Under the pieces are notes generated by a model. It saw nothing but the letters and a program-made list of their open reading frames with translations. It was not told the DNA's origin and ran no database searches. From positions 1 through 64,000 of the forward strand of contig DATKYR010000112.1 in assembly GCA_035528395.1 (NCBI GenBank): a stretch of DNA of 64,000 nucleotides. Direction: 5' to 3'. The DNA is from NIOZ-UU13 sp035528395. GTDB lineage: Bacteria > Planctomycetota > Phycisphaerae > Sedimentisphaerales > Anaerobacaceae. Position numbers and translations under genes: made by a program. Numbering within the stretch: position 1 is the stretch's first letter; each line of letters starts with the position of its first letter. Of this stretch, positions 17,692-27,472 are shown piece after piece.

Positions 17692-17948
17692 TGTTCACTC
17701 CCTTTCAAATCACTGCGGCCTTCCATAAACAACTCCCTTATGGCACGCAAAGGGTAGCCGCTATCGTTAAGTCTTTTTATCAGTTTAATTCGCTCAATAC
17801 CTTTTTCATCAAACATCCGTCTGCCGGTCGGCGTCACTTCTGTCGGCTCAAGAAGCCCGACCATAAGGTAATATTGCAGAGATTGCCGAGAAATGCCAGC
17901 TTTTTTTGCGGCTGTACCTATAGGTGATAATTTGCTTTTCTCGCTCAA
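17688..17948 (-). CDS. Small MerR-family DNA-binding regulator
   Basis: This 86-residue protein consists almost entirely of the MerR winged-helix domain: PIGTAAKKAGISRQSLQYYLMVGLLEPTEVTPTGRRMFDEKGIERIKLIKRL. No C-terminal ligand-binding domain follows, so effector sensing is not evident. It is the first gene of a two-gene operon with the MCE protein, overlapping it by 4 bp, and may autoregulate that operon. Confidence 0.85.
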   Translation of the reverse strand: MSEKSKLSPIGTAAKKAGISRQSLQYYLMVGLLEPTEVTPTGRRMFDEKGIERIKLIKRLNDSGYPLRAIRELFMEGRSDLKGSEQ

Positions 17949-18117
17949 CGCTCATCCCTGAAAAGCTAAAAAACGAAAAAACCATTACGTAGAAAGAGTC
18001 TGATACTAAGAATTGTACGAGATTTTACCAAGTCAATTATGCTTTGGCCAGAAGTTTCCCTGCAATCCAAGAGCAATTTTTTCACCGGCCAAAAATTGGA
18101 GTTTGGTAAGTAGTGAG

Positions 18118-18157
18118 TAGCCAATTAACTACTCACCAATTAACTACTCACCAATCT
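18118..18157. repeat. Short direct repeats upstream of the CotH gene end
   Basis: The motif TTAACTACTCACCAA occurs twice in tandem here, and a related ACTCACCAATTAAC occurs at about 8034-8047. The significance is unknown. Confidence 0.4.
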
Positions 18158-18173
18158 ATCGGGAATCTACGGT

Positions 18174-21100
18174 TTACTGCCCGGGCGTGGGTAAAGCCGC
18201 CTGCCAGTTGGCCGGGTCACTGCCTGAATAATACTGGTCCGAAAAGACCCTCTGCAGGACATCACCGGCACCATCCGCAGCCTCAGGCCAGGGTGGTACA
18301 TCCGCATAAATCACTTCATCCACAATCACCCAGCAAACAGATTGGCCCGGCTGGTCCGGCGCCAGAGGTCGTTCCAGGGCAAGCCGTTCACCGGCATTAG
18401 AAAGGTTACCAGACCAGGGTCCTGCTATCTCCACACCGTCAGTTAACAAACGGGTATTATATGCGGTGAAGAAGTCATTCAACCGAGAAGTTTCCACTGC
18501 CGGATCGAAACCCACTATTATTAATCTGCCGCGGCTCCGAATAGATGCACCGGCAGGGAATGTGTAATCCACCGCGCCATCCAGACGCCAGGTGCCTTCG
18601 GCATTTTCCAGATAAATCCGGGCTGCCGTCGGATTGTATAACTCAATGTACTCTTCGTTAAGCTCTACAGGATGATACATCAGCTCATCAATCACCACAT
18701 CCAGGAAAGAATTATTATTGGCCGAATCCCGCGATGGTGACATAGCAAGCCAGTACGACCCGCCATCCGGGTAACGGCCCAGAGATATATCGTTCTCCTG
18801 ACCCTTAAATCTAATACAGTCAACTACGCGGTCTTCCGAACTGCCGGGCAGATAAGACAAAATAACTTCTTCTCCTGCCTTGTTCAGACCAAAACCATTA
18901 TTGATGGGATTATGGAAATCACCAACCTCGTCAAAACTAATCCAACCATAGCCGGCAATATCAATCGCAGGAATGGCCCATTTCCTTAACTCACTAACGT
19001 CGTCACTGAGATACCAGCCCTGTAGATTCATACTCGTTCCGGTGGTATTGTAAAGTTCTATCCAGTCGTTGGATTCGTACTCCGGGTGCAGAGGATTGCT
19101 ATAATTGGTATGTGCCATAATCTCATTGAGGACAATGGTGGTTAACGGTTCAGGGCCATCTCGCCCGGGGGAACCGCCGATGTAAGTGCTCGCACGCCAG
19201 TTGCCGCCGTAGTTCAACGAGCCTTCAGGCTCACCCACCAGGGCGGAATTCAAGACCACCAAAGAATGGCCTCCGCCGTCGGCTGATAGCGGCCATCCGC
19301 GACTATCCTTGTATTCGAACGTAGCGACAGTGCCGTTCCAGAAATCTACCAGGCTTATGTTTTCTCCGTTGTTTGACAGCTTGCCGGAGTACTCACCGGC
19401 GATCTTACTGGACAAATCCGTACCGTAGTGAGATTTGAAAGCAGCTTCATTCCCAACCACTATGACAAAATCGCCGGGCGCAAGGCCCATAATATTGCTG
19501 TTGCTGAAATCAAATGTTATACCTTCGACAAAAGAAACGAAGGCCAAATCGAGCGTTTCATCGCCGATATTTTTCAATTCGATGAATTCAAAATCTTCGT
19601 TGTCCGCCGAATCGCCTGCAGGCTGAGCAGCGGGATTGTACATCACTTCGGTGATGCGCAGGTCATCCAGGACACCTTCTGACAGCGGCTCGCCTGCTAT
19701 AAACTGAACAGGTTCGGACCAGTGACTCCATCGACCGGTGTTGTCCTTCATCCGGCAGCGAACTCGATAGGTCCGGCCAACCTTAACTGCACTTGCGGGT
19801 ATTTGTATCTCTCTGCTAAAGTCCGTAATCTCTTGGCTTTCCCAGACGGCATCGATCTCATATTTTCCCGGCCTGGTTTGATAAGCCGGTGGGATACTAC
19901 CGGGCTCGGCCTGTTCAGCGGTCAAACGAATGTCGATGAAACAATCTGAACTGTTGCTCAGGTAAGAATTGATAACCTGTACCGCGATAACATTTGTGCC
20001 GGAAACAAGATAATCGCTCGCCTCAGGCAGCGTAAAAGATTCAAAGTTATGATTTTCCGAGCGGTTGCTAACGGTGTCATTAAATGGCAGCTCATCTGAC
20101 GGAACGTTGCCGCTGGCTACATGGAAACCGTTAATCCAAATGTTGACCCCGTCGTCGTACTTGGCTTCCAGTTTCAATGTTCCGATGGCTTCGACGTCCG
20201 TTACCTCAAATGTCTTGCGAAGATAAATCGTCGTATATCTACCTCTCATATCGCTTAGATTGGTAACAATGAACGACTCGCCGTAACCGATAGCCGTTTT
20301 GCCGCTGAGCCAGCTTGAATCGTCAAAACCAGCCTGGCGCCACGATACTCCTCGCCAAAGCGGTGGTTCTCGCGTACCTTTAAAATATTTCCACTCGGCA
20401 CCGTCCTCTATCAGCACGATACCTTGACGCCCGGATACGACTTGAGAACCGGGGGCCACCTCGGCGATACGCCATTCCATCGCGGCAAAGGTACTGCCGC
20501 CCTGAGCATCACTAAAGGGGCTTGTCTCAAACGTAAGTGCATTGATTGGAAAATCAGGTCCACAGGTTGCTGTTACGTTAGTCTGGCGCGGGATATCGGG
20601 GTCATCCGTAGGAGTGTCAAACTCCCGTTGGCTGGATGTAACATAATCTTTCATAATCTGGACCATGCCGGGGAAGTCTTTTGTCGCGGCCCTCTGATAA
20701 AATAGGCCTTGGCTTGCCTTAGATGAAGCCGGATGGGAAAGGTACTTCGGGTAGGCCGCGTTACCCATGACCCAATGGTAGTCCCACATGGCACGGTCTG
20801 CGTCCACAATCGAAAGTCCGCCGATGGGATCATCAATAATAGAAGCAAACTCATCAAGCAGCTGGTTCATCTGCCCGGGATTGTAGAGCAGGTCGTGAAA
20901 CTCGCGGAGGCGATTCTGTAATTCCAAAAAAAGGACTGGGCGACGATGGATACCTCCCTGTTTCCTAAACGGGTCTTCGCCGTCGCCATACATGTTATCC
21001 GCCCAAACCAGATCGAGATCCCAGGGCAGTTGCGACCAGATATTGGTTTCAGGATTGAGGTAGAAGAAATAGTTTTTTCCGTACCCCACGTCACCGTGGT

Positions 21101-23030
21101 GGACGCCCTCGACGACGGCCCGGTAGGAGTAATAGCAATCCAGGTCGATATTATTACGCCACCACTGCTCGCTCGGGTCTGGATCATTGTAATAGCCCCG
21201 CTTGAACCTCGCGAGGTCGGACCCATCCGTAACCGCCGTAGGCCCCTGGTTATTCAATTCTCCATTATGGCTTTCTATCTTGTAAAAGTTGCCATCAGGC
21301 AGGTCATGCTCATTCAAAAAGTGACCGTCCATCTGTTCAATAGCCAGGTAAAGCCCCCAGAAGTCACCGTCATACTGCGTCCCGCTGCGGGTTATTGGGG
21401 AATGAGCAGCGTTGAGTATCCCATCTTCGTATTCTTCATCAATGATTCTAAAGTGCAGCCAGTTTGTTTTTGGAGCCGGGACTCCAGCCATGTTAAAGAG
21501 CTTGAAAGTAACGGCTTCAAACATTCCCTGTTCGCCGCGGTGCCGGTAGTCGCCCTGCTGAATACAGGCTGAGAAGTTAAGCCGGTTCCATTTGGTTTTA
21601 TACTTTTCGCCGTAGTCATCGCGGGCCTGGAAGTGATGGCCCCGATTGAAATCGAACTTCCACATATTTTTGCCCATAGCGTAGCGCCAGACGCCACCGC
21701 GCATGCGGTATCGGATGTGGTCGTACACTTTTCCATCATAGACCAGCGTGCCGTACCATTTGAAATCTTTCCGTTGGGGGTCACCCTGTTCGTGCCGCTC
21801 AAGCCAGGTGGCTCCCTCAACGTCGGATTTCTTACTGATAAGATGGTAAACGGGCAGGCTGCGCATAACCTCGGTCCCATACTCGACCACAGGGCTAACG
21901 CCGGGTCGAACAGCACCATACCAGGCCGGCGCACCATCATAGACAAAATATGCAAAATTCGGTTGTGGATCATCCGTATATGGCACAACAAGATTGCGTC
22001 CGCGGGTATCTGACACTGCAATACGGTACCGTATGAGCCGACGGTGGACCTGCAAAGAACCCGGCATTTGTACCGTGTAAATATCATCACCTGCAGCTTC
22101 ATCGCCGTCGAGTCCATCATCGCGCATCCCGACGAAGACCCAATTCGAGTGGTACTGCCAGTCGTTGATGTTGGTATAACCGCCGGGTTCGACGACCTGG
22201 TATCTTAACCTGACACTGGCAACTCCATCGGAATCGGTTACCTTGGCAGTAATGGTTACGAATTCGCCTGACTTAGGTTGTTTGGGATAATGTTCCACCT
22301 GGCGGATATGAGGTGGGATGTTATCGACATAAACCTCTGTGTTTTGCGCCGCCGGCGTGGGATAAGCCGAACGCCAGCTGCCGCCAAGGTCGTTGTCAAA
22401 CAACGGATTAATCAATTGGATAGAATGGCCGCTGCCGAGTTGGTCTTCCGGCACTCCTTCACCCACAATAGGCCAGGGGAATCCAAGTTGATAGTCGACC
22501 TGGTCGATTTCCTCGCCCTCAGCGTTGCAAAGTTCGATCTTCTCTCCGTCATTATCGAGCTTGCTTTCGAATTCGAATGGCCCAAAGAGCAAAGCCAGTG
22601 GTACGACGTACCTGCCGCCGCTCCATTTGGCGTGAATATGAGCCGGATTCTGAGCTACGATAACGTAGCCGCCTGCCGGCAGTATCGCCCCGGATTCAAA
22701 CCGGTAAGAGATGCCGTCACTGAAATACCAGCTGGCAAGATTAACATCTGTTGAGCCAAAGTTATAAAGCTCGACAAACTCTATCAGTTCGGTTTTGACA
22801 TCAGGGTCGTAGTGAATCTCATTAATCACAACGGAAGGTGTAATCTCATTCAAGTCACCTACCGGGACACTCGTGTTACGTAGCGATTCATCATTCGCAG
22901 TCCCGATTTTATCGGGACGGGGAACGGAGCTGCTGCGCAGAGTAACATCGGCCTTCGCCGAGACGAGCACGGAACCCGCTGATGATACGATTAATATCAG
23001 AGTAAAAGAGAAACTGAAAGACCTGAACAT
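18174..23030 (-). CDS. Giant exported lamin-tail / CotH-kinase protein
   Basis: This 1,618-residue protein has a signal peptide (FSFTLILIVSSAGSVLVSAKA). The first lamin-tail domain is at about 50-165 (VINEIHYDPD ... ELYNFGSTDVNLASWYFSDG). A CotH kinase-like domain follows at about 390-760 (RYRMRGG, WKFDFNRGHHF, GLYLAIEQMDGHFL, and the catalytic-looking LPWDLDLVWAD). A galactose-binding-like region comes next (about 870-1030), then further lamin-tail domains (LRITEVMYNPA, VLNEIMAHTNYS, VIDELMYHPVELNEEYIELYNP). CotH enzymes are atypical protein kinases, and lamin-tail domains are thought to bind surface structures. A palindromic repeat element encodes part of its N-terminus, including the end of the signal peptide. 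It is monocistronic. Confidence 0.88.
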   Translation of the reverse strand: MFRSFSFSFTLILIVSSAGSVLVSAKADVTLRSSSVPRPDKIGTANDESLRNTSVPVGDLNEITPSVVINEIHYDPDVKTELIEFVELYNFGSTDVNLASWYFSDGISYRFESGAILPAGGYVIVAQNPAHIHAKWSGGRYVVPLALLFGPFEFESKLDNDGEKIELCNAEGEEIDQVDYQLGFPWPIVGEGVPEDQLGSGHSIQLINPLFDNDLGGSWRSAYPTPAAQNTEVYVDNIPPHIRQVEHYPKQPKSGEFVTITAKVTDSDGVASVRLRYQVVEPGGYTNINDWQYHSNWVFVGMRDDGLDGDEAAGDDIYTVQMPGSLQVHRRLIRYRIAVSDTRGRNLVVPYTDDPQPNFAYFVYDGAPAWYGAVRPGVSPVVEYGTEVMRSLPVYHLISKKSDVEGATWLERHEQGDPQRKDFKWYGTLVYDGKVYDHIRYRMRGGVWRYAMGKNMWKFDFNRGHHFQARDDYGEKYKTKWNRLNFSACIQQGDYRHRGEQGMFEAVTFKLFNMAGVPAPKTNWLHFRIIDEEYEDGILNAAHSPITRSGTQYDGDFWGLYLAIEQMDGHFLNEHDLPDGNFYKIESHNGELNNQGPTAVTDGSDLARFKRGYYNDPDPSEQWWRNNIDLDCYYSYRAVVEGVHHGDVGYGKNYFFYLNPETNIWSQLPWDLDLVWADNMYGDGEDPFRKQGGIHRRPVLFLELQNRLREFHDLLYNPGQMNQLLDEFASIIDDPIGGLSIVDADRAMWDYHWVMGNAAYPKYLSHPASSKASQGLFYQRAATKDFPGMVQIMKDYVTSSQREFDTPTDDPDIPRQTNVTATCGPDFPINALTFETSPFSDAQGGSTFAAMEWRIAEVAPGSQVVSGRQGIVLIEDGAEWKYFKGTREPPLWRGVSWRQAGFDDSSWLSGKTAIGYGESFIVTNLSDMRGRYTTIYLRKTFEVTDVEAIGTLKLEAKYDDGVNIWINGFHVASGNVPSDELPFNDTVSNRSENHNFESFTLPEASDYLVSGTNVIAVQVINSYLSNSSDCFIDIRLTAEQAEPGSIPPAYQTRPGKYEIDAVWESQEITDFSREIQIPASAVKVGRTYRVRCRMKDNTGRWSHWSEPVQFIAGEPLSEGVLDDLRITEVMYNPAAQPAGDSADNEDFEFIELKNIGDETLDLAFVSFVEGITFDFSNSNIMGLAPGDFVIVVGNEAAFKSHYGTDLSSKIAGEYSGKLSNNGENISLVDFWNGTVATFEYKDSRGWPLSADGGGHSLVVLNSALVGEPEGSLNYGGNWRASTYIGGSPGRDGPEPLTTIVLNEIMAHTNYSNPLHPEYESNDWIELYNTTGTSMNLQGWYLSDDVSELRKWAIPAIDIAGYGWISFDEVGDFHNPINNGFGLNKAGEEVILSYLPGSSEDRVVDCIRFKGQENDISLGRYPDGGSYWLAMSPSRDSANNNSFLDVVIDELMYHPVELNEEYIELYNPTAARIYLENAEGTWRLDGAVDYTFPAGASIRSRGRLIIVGFDPAVETSRLNDFFTAYNTRLLTDGVEIAGPWSGNLSNAGERLALERPLAPDQPGQSVCWVIVDEVIYADVPPWPEAADGAGDVLQRVFSDQYYSGSDPANWQAALPTPGQ

Positions 23031-23739
23031 CTTCCAACCCCTTCCTCATTGATTGTTTGGCCACTAATTGCGGTTCAATCTTTGCAAACTACTATTTATA
23101 CTCATTTTAACATATAAACACCGGTCGAGTCAACGCCTTTGATAAAATATAACCGTTCCAAAGATTGTGGGAAAATTTTCAATGCACAATCTGCTGTGTT
23201 TTCCCTTCCTGCTGAACCACAATAAATTGTGGCAAAAATCGTCAACAACACATTTTGGGACAGTTACGATAAAATACGCAGTTAAAGGTAAATAAACTTT
23301 TTAGCGTATTAGAATTGACATTCGTAGTCACCAGACCGATAACAACCTTTCCAGGAACTTGATTTCTCTGTTAACTATTATCTGTTGCGGAAACGTTGTT
23401 TGTCATTCCCGCGGAAGGGTCTGTTGAAAAAGTCGAGATTGCTTCGTCGCTACACTCCTCGCAATGACGCAAAATGCGTTTTCAAGTCATTGCGAGCGAT
23501 TCGAAGAATCACGAGGCAATCTCAAAACGTTCATTTTGAACCTTGGCAACAGGCCCGAAAGCGGGAATCCGGCTTTTCCACTCTGGGCGCCTGTTTTCGC
23601 AGTGGTGACATCGTCGGTTTTTGTTTTCCACAACAGGAGCTAACTACAAAAATTCCAGAAGTAGCAGATGATTAATGCCGATGAATTTTAGTTGAATATT
23701 GTTGAATAGATATTCGGTTGGAGGGATCGGTTATACTTT
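23031..23739. other. Spacer with interrupted MITE copy
   Basis: This gap between divergently transcribed genes contains MITE family A copy 3 (23370-23646, annotated separately). The AT-rich remainder (23040-23360) shows no open frame of interest and probably contains the promoter of the CotH gene. Confidence 0.6.
23370..23646. repeat. MITE family A, copy 3, with a nested repeat
   Basis: The left end TATCTGTTGCGGAAAC and the right end GTTTTCCACAACAGG are inverted relatives, as in the other two copies. The right half (about 23556-23640) is the reverse complement of the 16.4 and 59.6 kb interiors. Between the halves lies a different palindromic repeat whose arms begin ATTGCTTCGTC and end GAGGCAATCT, apparently inserted into the element. 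Confidence 0.65.
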
Positions 23740-26028
23740 ATGAATCATACAAAGCACCAAAAAATGGATGTAATTGTTGAACGGCCTGCAGAGATTATAA
23801 CTATCAGCAATAATGACACCATCAAAGCAGCCGCGTTTAAGATGTTTACTAATAAAGTCGCTTGTCTTATCGTAAATAATGACAACGGGGACTTTATTGG
23901 CCTCGTGACAGAGCGAGATATTGTCAACCGAGTGGTTGCCGCCTCAATGGACATTGAGAAAACCACCATAAACGAAATTATGACGACCCAGGTTATCTCC
24001 TGTTCTCCCAATACTCCGAGCAGCAAGATCCGAGAAATTATGACCTCTAATCAGATTCGCCATTTGCCGATTGTCTATAACAAAGTTGTGGTCGGAATAG
24101 TCTCGACTCGTGACCTTATGGCAAGACAGCTTCTTGAGGACCGAGCGGCAGCCGAGGAAGTCGCAATGCTCTCAACTTGCCTGAAAAGCATCGACTTAAA
24201 CGAGGTCGCCGATATAGTTACACGTGAGGTACCAAAGCTCTTCCAGGCCGAGAAATGTGTACTGTTTATTCACCGAAACAGCTCTATTCGTCAGGGCGGA
24301 GCCTGCCATAGCACGACATCCAAAGCCTCCCTACAGGTGGTTCGCAAACCACCACTGCTCAGCTACAACAATTGTTGCTGCCCCAAAGAGATCCTGATGC
24401 AAATAAAAGACACGCCCCAATTTTATGACGAAGCTGAATTTCACTATGACAGCATCCCGAGCGTTTGTGAAAAGCTGGGGGCACAATCTCCCCGACTGGT
24501 CATTCCGCTTAATACCTCTACTCACCGTTTTTCACCCGATTCTTCGCCTCCGCCGGCAACAAGCGGGGGCAAAACCGCAAGAGCAAAGCAAAATGGTGGG
24601 GGCGGTAGGGACGGCCCGGCTACGGCCTCGGCCTTCGCCGAGACGAGCTATTTGTGTATGTGTGGCTTAGCTGATTCCACCGCCACAAATAAAGAGCTAA
24701 CATCCTATAAGGCGAAATTAGCAAGAGAAATCCTGAACTCCCATCTGACTAATGCAAAGTTGTATCAAGAGGCAAGGCTGACTTCCCTGACCGATGCGCT
24801 AACCGGAGTAGGCTCAAGGAAGCTTCTTGAGGATAAACTTCAAGCCGAGTGCGCCCGCACAAAACGCTACAAACGTAATTTCTCCGTTGCAATCATAGAC
24901 CTCGACAACTTCAAAACAATCAATGATATATTGGGTCATGCCACCGGCGACGATACGCTCAGAAAACTTGCCCAATATATGAAAAGCCAGAAAAGAACTT
25001 CGGATGTGCTCACACGCTACGGCGGCGACGAATTTGTCATACTAATGCCGGAAACAAAAGCACAAGATGCTGTTAAATTATTGGAAAGGATTCGAGAGAA
25101 GGTCCAGAAAATAAAGGTCGTGGAAAACCTCCCGGTGACAATCAGTTGTGGGATAGCACAAAGCCTGTCCGACGCCACTAATTCTTCCAGAGAGCTAATT
25201 CGCAGAGCGGACCTGGCTCTGTACGAAGCCAAAAGTGCCGGACGAAACTGCGTTAAAGTCTGGGACAAAACTATGTCAAAGGTCCTAAACGATAACGACA
25301 TCGAGACAGAGAAGATTAAAAAGCTACAAAGACGTATTGCCGGCCTGTCAGTGCAGGCGGAGAAGGTCTTTATTCAAAGCATCTGGGGATTGGTCCAGGC
25401 ACTTGAAGCAAAAGACTTTTATACAAAGAAACATTCCGAAAACGTAATGCACTACGCCGTCGGCATTGCCACGACAATGAAAATCGCTCCGAAACAATTA
25501 GAAACCATTCGCCGTGCTGCAATGATTCACGACATCGGAAAGATTGGAATACCCGATGCAATTTTATCAAAGACAGGTGAGCTAACACCTCGTGAACGCA
25601 CCATCATTGAGCAGCATCCCCTTGTGGCCGTCCGAATCCTTGAAAAAATGACTTTTCTGGAACAGGAGATAGCTATCGTTCGACACCATCACGAAAAATG
25701 GAACGGTCAAGGCTATCCGAATGGGCTATCTTATACTTCAATACCGGTCGGTGCACGCATTATGGCTGTAGCTGATACATTCGATGCTCTTACCTCAAAT
25801 CGACCTTACCATAATGTACGGTCCCTTGACAAAGCAATCGAAATTCTGGCCGATTCATCTGGATACGATTATGAACCCAGAGCCGTTAAGGGTATGGTCG
25901 CATGGGTCCGGAAAGTTCGCAGCCAGCTGGGGGTAGTTCAACTCACTTCGGAGGATTTGCTAAATTCACAAAAGCAGCTCGACCAAAGCTCTATGGCTCC
26001 CCTTGTTGCTGATGCAGTTACTAAATAG
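23740..26028 (+). CDS. CBS-GAF-GGDEF-HD-GYP cyclic-di-GMP signalling protein
   Basis: This 762-residue cytoplasmic protein carries both cyclic-di-GMP synthesis and degradation modules. A CBS pair (about 10-130) and a GAF-like domain (about 145-335) come first. A diguanylate cyclase follows with intact G428-GDEF and an RTSD inhibitory site five residues before it. An HD-GYP phosphodiesterase domain (about 545-740) has H597-D598 in MIHDIGKIGIPD, plus HHEKWNGQGYP. Both catalytic sites look complete. The GAF domain is interrupted in frame at about residues 265-304 by a Gly/Pro/Ser-rich segment encoded by a repeat element shared with the CotH gene. GGAGG lies 17 nt before this ATG, which is far. 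An ATG at 23764 is possible but has no better site. CBS domains suggest nucleotide sensing. Confidence 0.92.
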   Translation: MNHTKHQKMDVIVERPAEIITISNNDTIKAAAFKMFTNKVACLIVNNDNGDFIGLVTERDIVNRVVAASMDIEKTTINEIMTTQVISCSPNTPSSKIREIMTSNQIRHLPIVYNKVVVGIVSTRDLMARQLLEDRAAAEEVAMLSTCLKSIDLNEVADIVTREVPKLFQAEKCVLFIHRNSSIRQGGACHSTTSKASLQVVRKPPLLSYNNCCCPKEILMQIKDTPQFYDEAEFHYDSIPSVCEKLGAQSPRLVIPLNTSTHRFSPDSSPPPATSGGKTARAKQNGGGGRDGPATASAFAETSYLCMCGLADSTATNKELTSYKAKLAREILNSHLTNAKLYQEARLTSLTDALTGVGSRKLLEDKLQAECARTKRYKRNFSVAIIDLDNFKTINDILGHATGDDTLRKLAQYMKSQKRTSDVLTRYGGDEFVILMPETKAQDAVKLLERIREKVQKIKVVENLPVTISCGIAQSLSDATNSSRELIRRADLALYEAKSAGRNCVKVWDKTMSKVLNDNDIETEKIKKLQRRIAGLSVQAEKVFIQSIWGLVQALEAKDFYTKKHSENVMHYAVGIATTMKIAPKQLETIRRAAMIHDIGKIGIPDAILSKTGELTPRERTIIEQHPLVAVRILEKMTFLEQEIAIVRHHHEKWNGQGYPNGLSYTSIPVGARIMAVADTFDALTSNRPYHNVRSLDKAIEILADSSGYDYEPRAVKGMVAWVRKVRSQLGVVQLTSEDLLNSQKQLDQSSMAPLVADAVTK

Positions 26029-26163
26029 CCCTGCTGCATATGAGTTTTGATGCGGATATACACGCTTACCCCTATTGGAAGGGTTCTTCGGCTGATAGGT
26101 GTGACCGTCTTGACACAACCCTCCTTCCGTTATACAAAAACTCACGAAAGGCATACCTGTCCC

Positions 26164-27465
26164 TTATTCGTGCCGCAGCGATTCAATTGGGTCCATATTG
26201 GCCGCACGATAAGCCGGATACAAACCAAAGATTATCCCCACCCCGGCACTGATTCCAAAAGCCAACACTAATGAACCGGTCGTAATCACCGTGCGCATCT
26301 GCCCAAAATGGGTTACAAAAAATGGTATTAGAGACCCTAAAACAATTCCAAGAACACCTCCGGACAACGTTAAAATTAACGTTTCTGAGAGGAATTGAAA
26401 GATAATATCTCGCTTCTTGGCTCCGAGGGCCCGGCGAATGCCAATCTCTCGCGTCCGTTCACTCACGGTGGCTAACATAATATTCATAATCCCAATACCG
26501 CCAACCACAAGTGAAATCGCAGCGATTGACCCGAGAACGATGGTGAAAATGCGCTGAAATTCCTTCGCCTGCCTCATTAGCTCCAGGGGAACAGTTATTT
26601 CGTAGTCGCTTTTCTTATGAAATCGACTCATAAGCGTCTGCACGCTCTGGCGTGTCCCCATGACCAGGTTGATCTCTCTAACTTTGACGATTATTTCCTG
26701 CAGTTCAACTTTTTCAAAATTACGACTGCCTGAGGTAATCTGCAGTGACATCTCGCCAAAACGGTTCCGCACCGTATTCAGAGGAATATAGATGCAGCCT
26801 AAGTTCGCACCGGCCTTCTTTGCCCCTGTGGCATCCTTATCTTCAAGACCATTTCCCGCTTTGGCACTGATCTGTTCGGTAACAACGCCTACTACTCGAT
26901 AGTAATCACTGGCTATTTTAATATCCTGGCCTAACGGGTCGTCAAAGGCAAACAGATCTCTGACCAACTTTTCATCAACAACACAAATGCCCCGTTTGTA
27001 GTGCATATCTGTGCTGCTGAGAAACCGCCCATATTTTACCTGGACATTCGATATCTCAGGAAACCACGGCACTGTACCGATTACTTCTATAGACACCCTG
27101 CGAATGCGATACTGTGCTTGCTGGGAGAGACGGCGATTCGGTACTATAACCTGGACGTCTGGTATGCCGTTGCGGAAACGCTCGGCATCGGCATAGGTCA
27201 GACCATATTCTTTCATGGTTTGCTGTTGACCGCCGGACGATTGGTCTTCAGGAGGATCCACTGTTTTTATAATAATATTGTGGCTGCCAAGCTGGGCAAT
27301 CTTTTCCTGTGCGTCCCGACTGGCCCCTTCACCTATCGCAAGCATAGCAATAACCGAAGATACGCCAAAGATAATTCCTAATGCGGTCAGAGTCGAACGC
27401 AGCTTGTGCATCCACAGGCTTTTTACACCCAATTTAACTGTGCGTTTTAAACGAAATAAAAACAT
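26164..27465 (-). CDS. macB: MacB/FtsX-type ABC transporter permease
   Basis: This 433-residue permease has the MacB topology: one N-terminal transmembrane helix (LRSTLTALGIIFGVSSVIAML), a large periplasmic domain with the early LGSHNIIIKTV strand, and three C-terminal helices. The conserved cytoplasmic loop is SERTREIGIRRALGAKKRDI. It is the last gene of a tolC-macA-ATPase-permease operon, with a 7-bp gap from the ATPase gene. MacAB-TolC-type systems export peptides, lipoproteins or small molecules. The substrate is not predictable. Confidence 0.9.
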   Translation of the reverse strand: MFLFRLKRTVKLGVKSLWMHKLRSTLTALGIIFGVSSVIAMLAIGEGASRDAQEKIAQLGSHNIIIKTVDPPEDQSSGGQQQTMKEYGLTYADAERFRNGIPDVQVIVPNRRLSQQAQYRIRRVSIEVIGTVPWFPEISNVQVKYGRFLSSTDMHYKRGICVVDEKLVRDLFAFDDPLGQDIKIASDYYRVVGVVTEQISAKAGNGLEDKDATGAKKAGANLGCIYIPLNTVRNRFGEMSLQITSGSRNFEKVELQEIIVKVREINLVMGTRQSVQTLMSRFHKKSDYEITVPLELMRQAKEFQRIFTIVLGSIAAISLVVGGIGIMNIMLATVSERTREIGIRRALGAKKRDIIFQFLSETLILTLSGGVLGIVLGSLIPFFVTHFGQMRTVITTGSLVLAFGISAGVGIIFGLYPAYRAANMDPIESLRHE

Positions 27466-27472
27466 AACGTAT

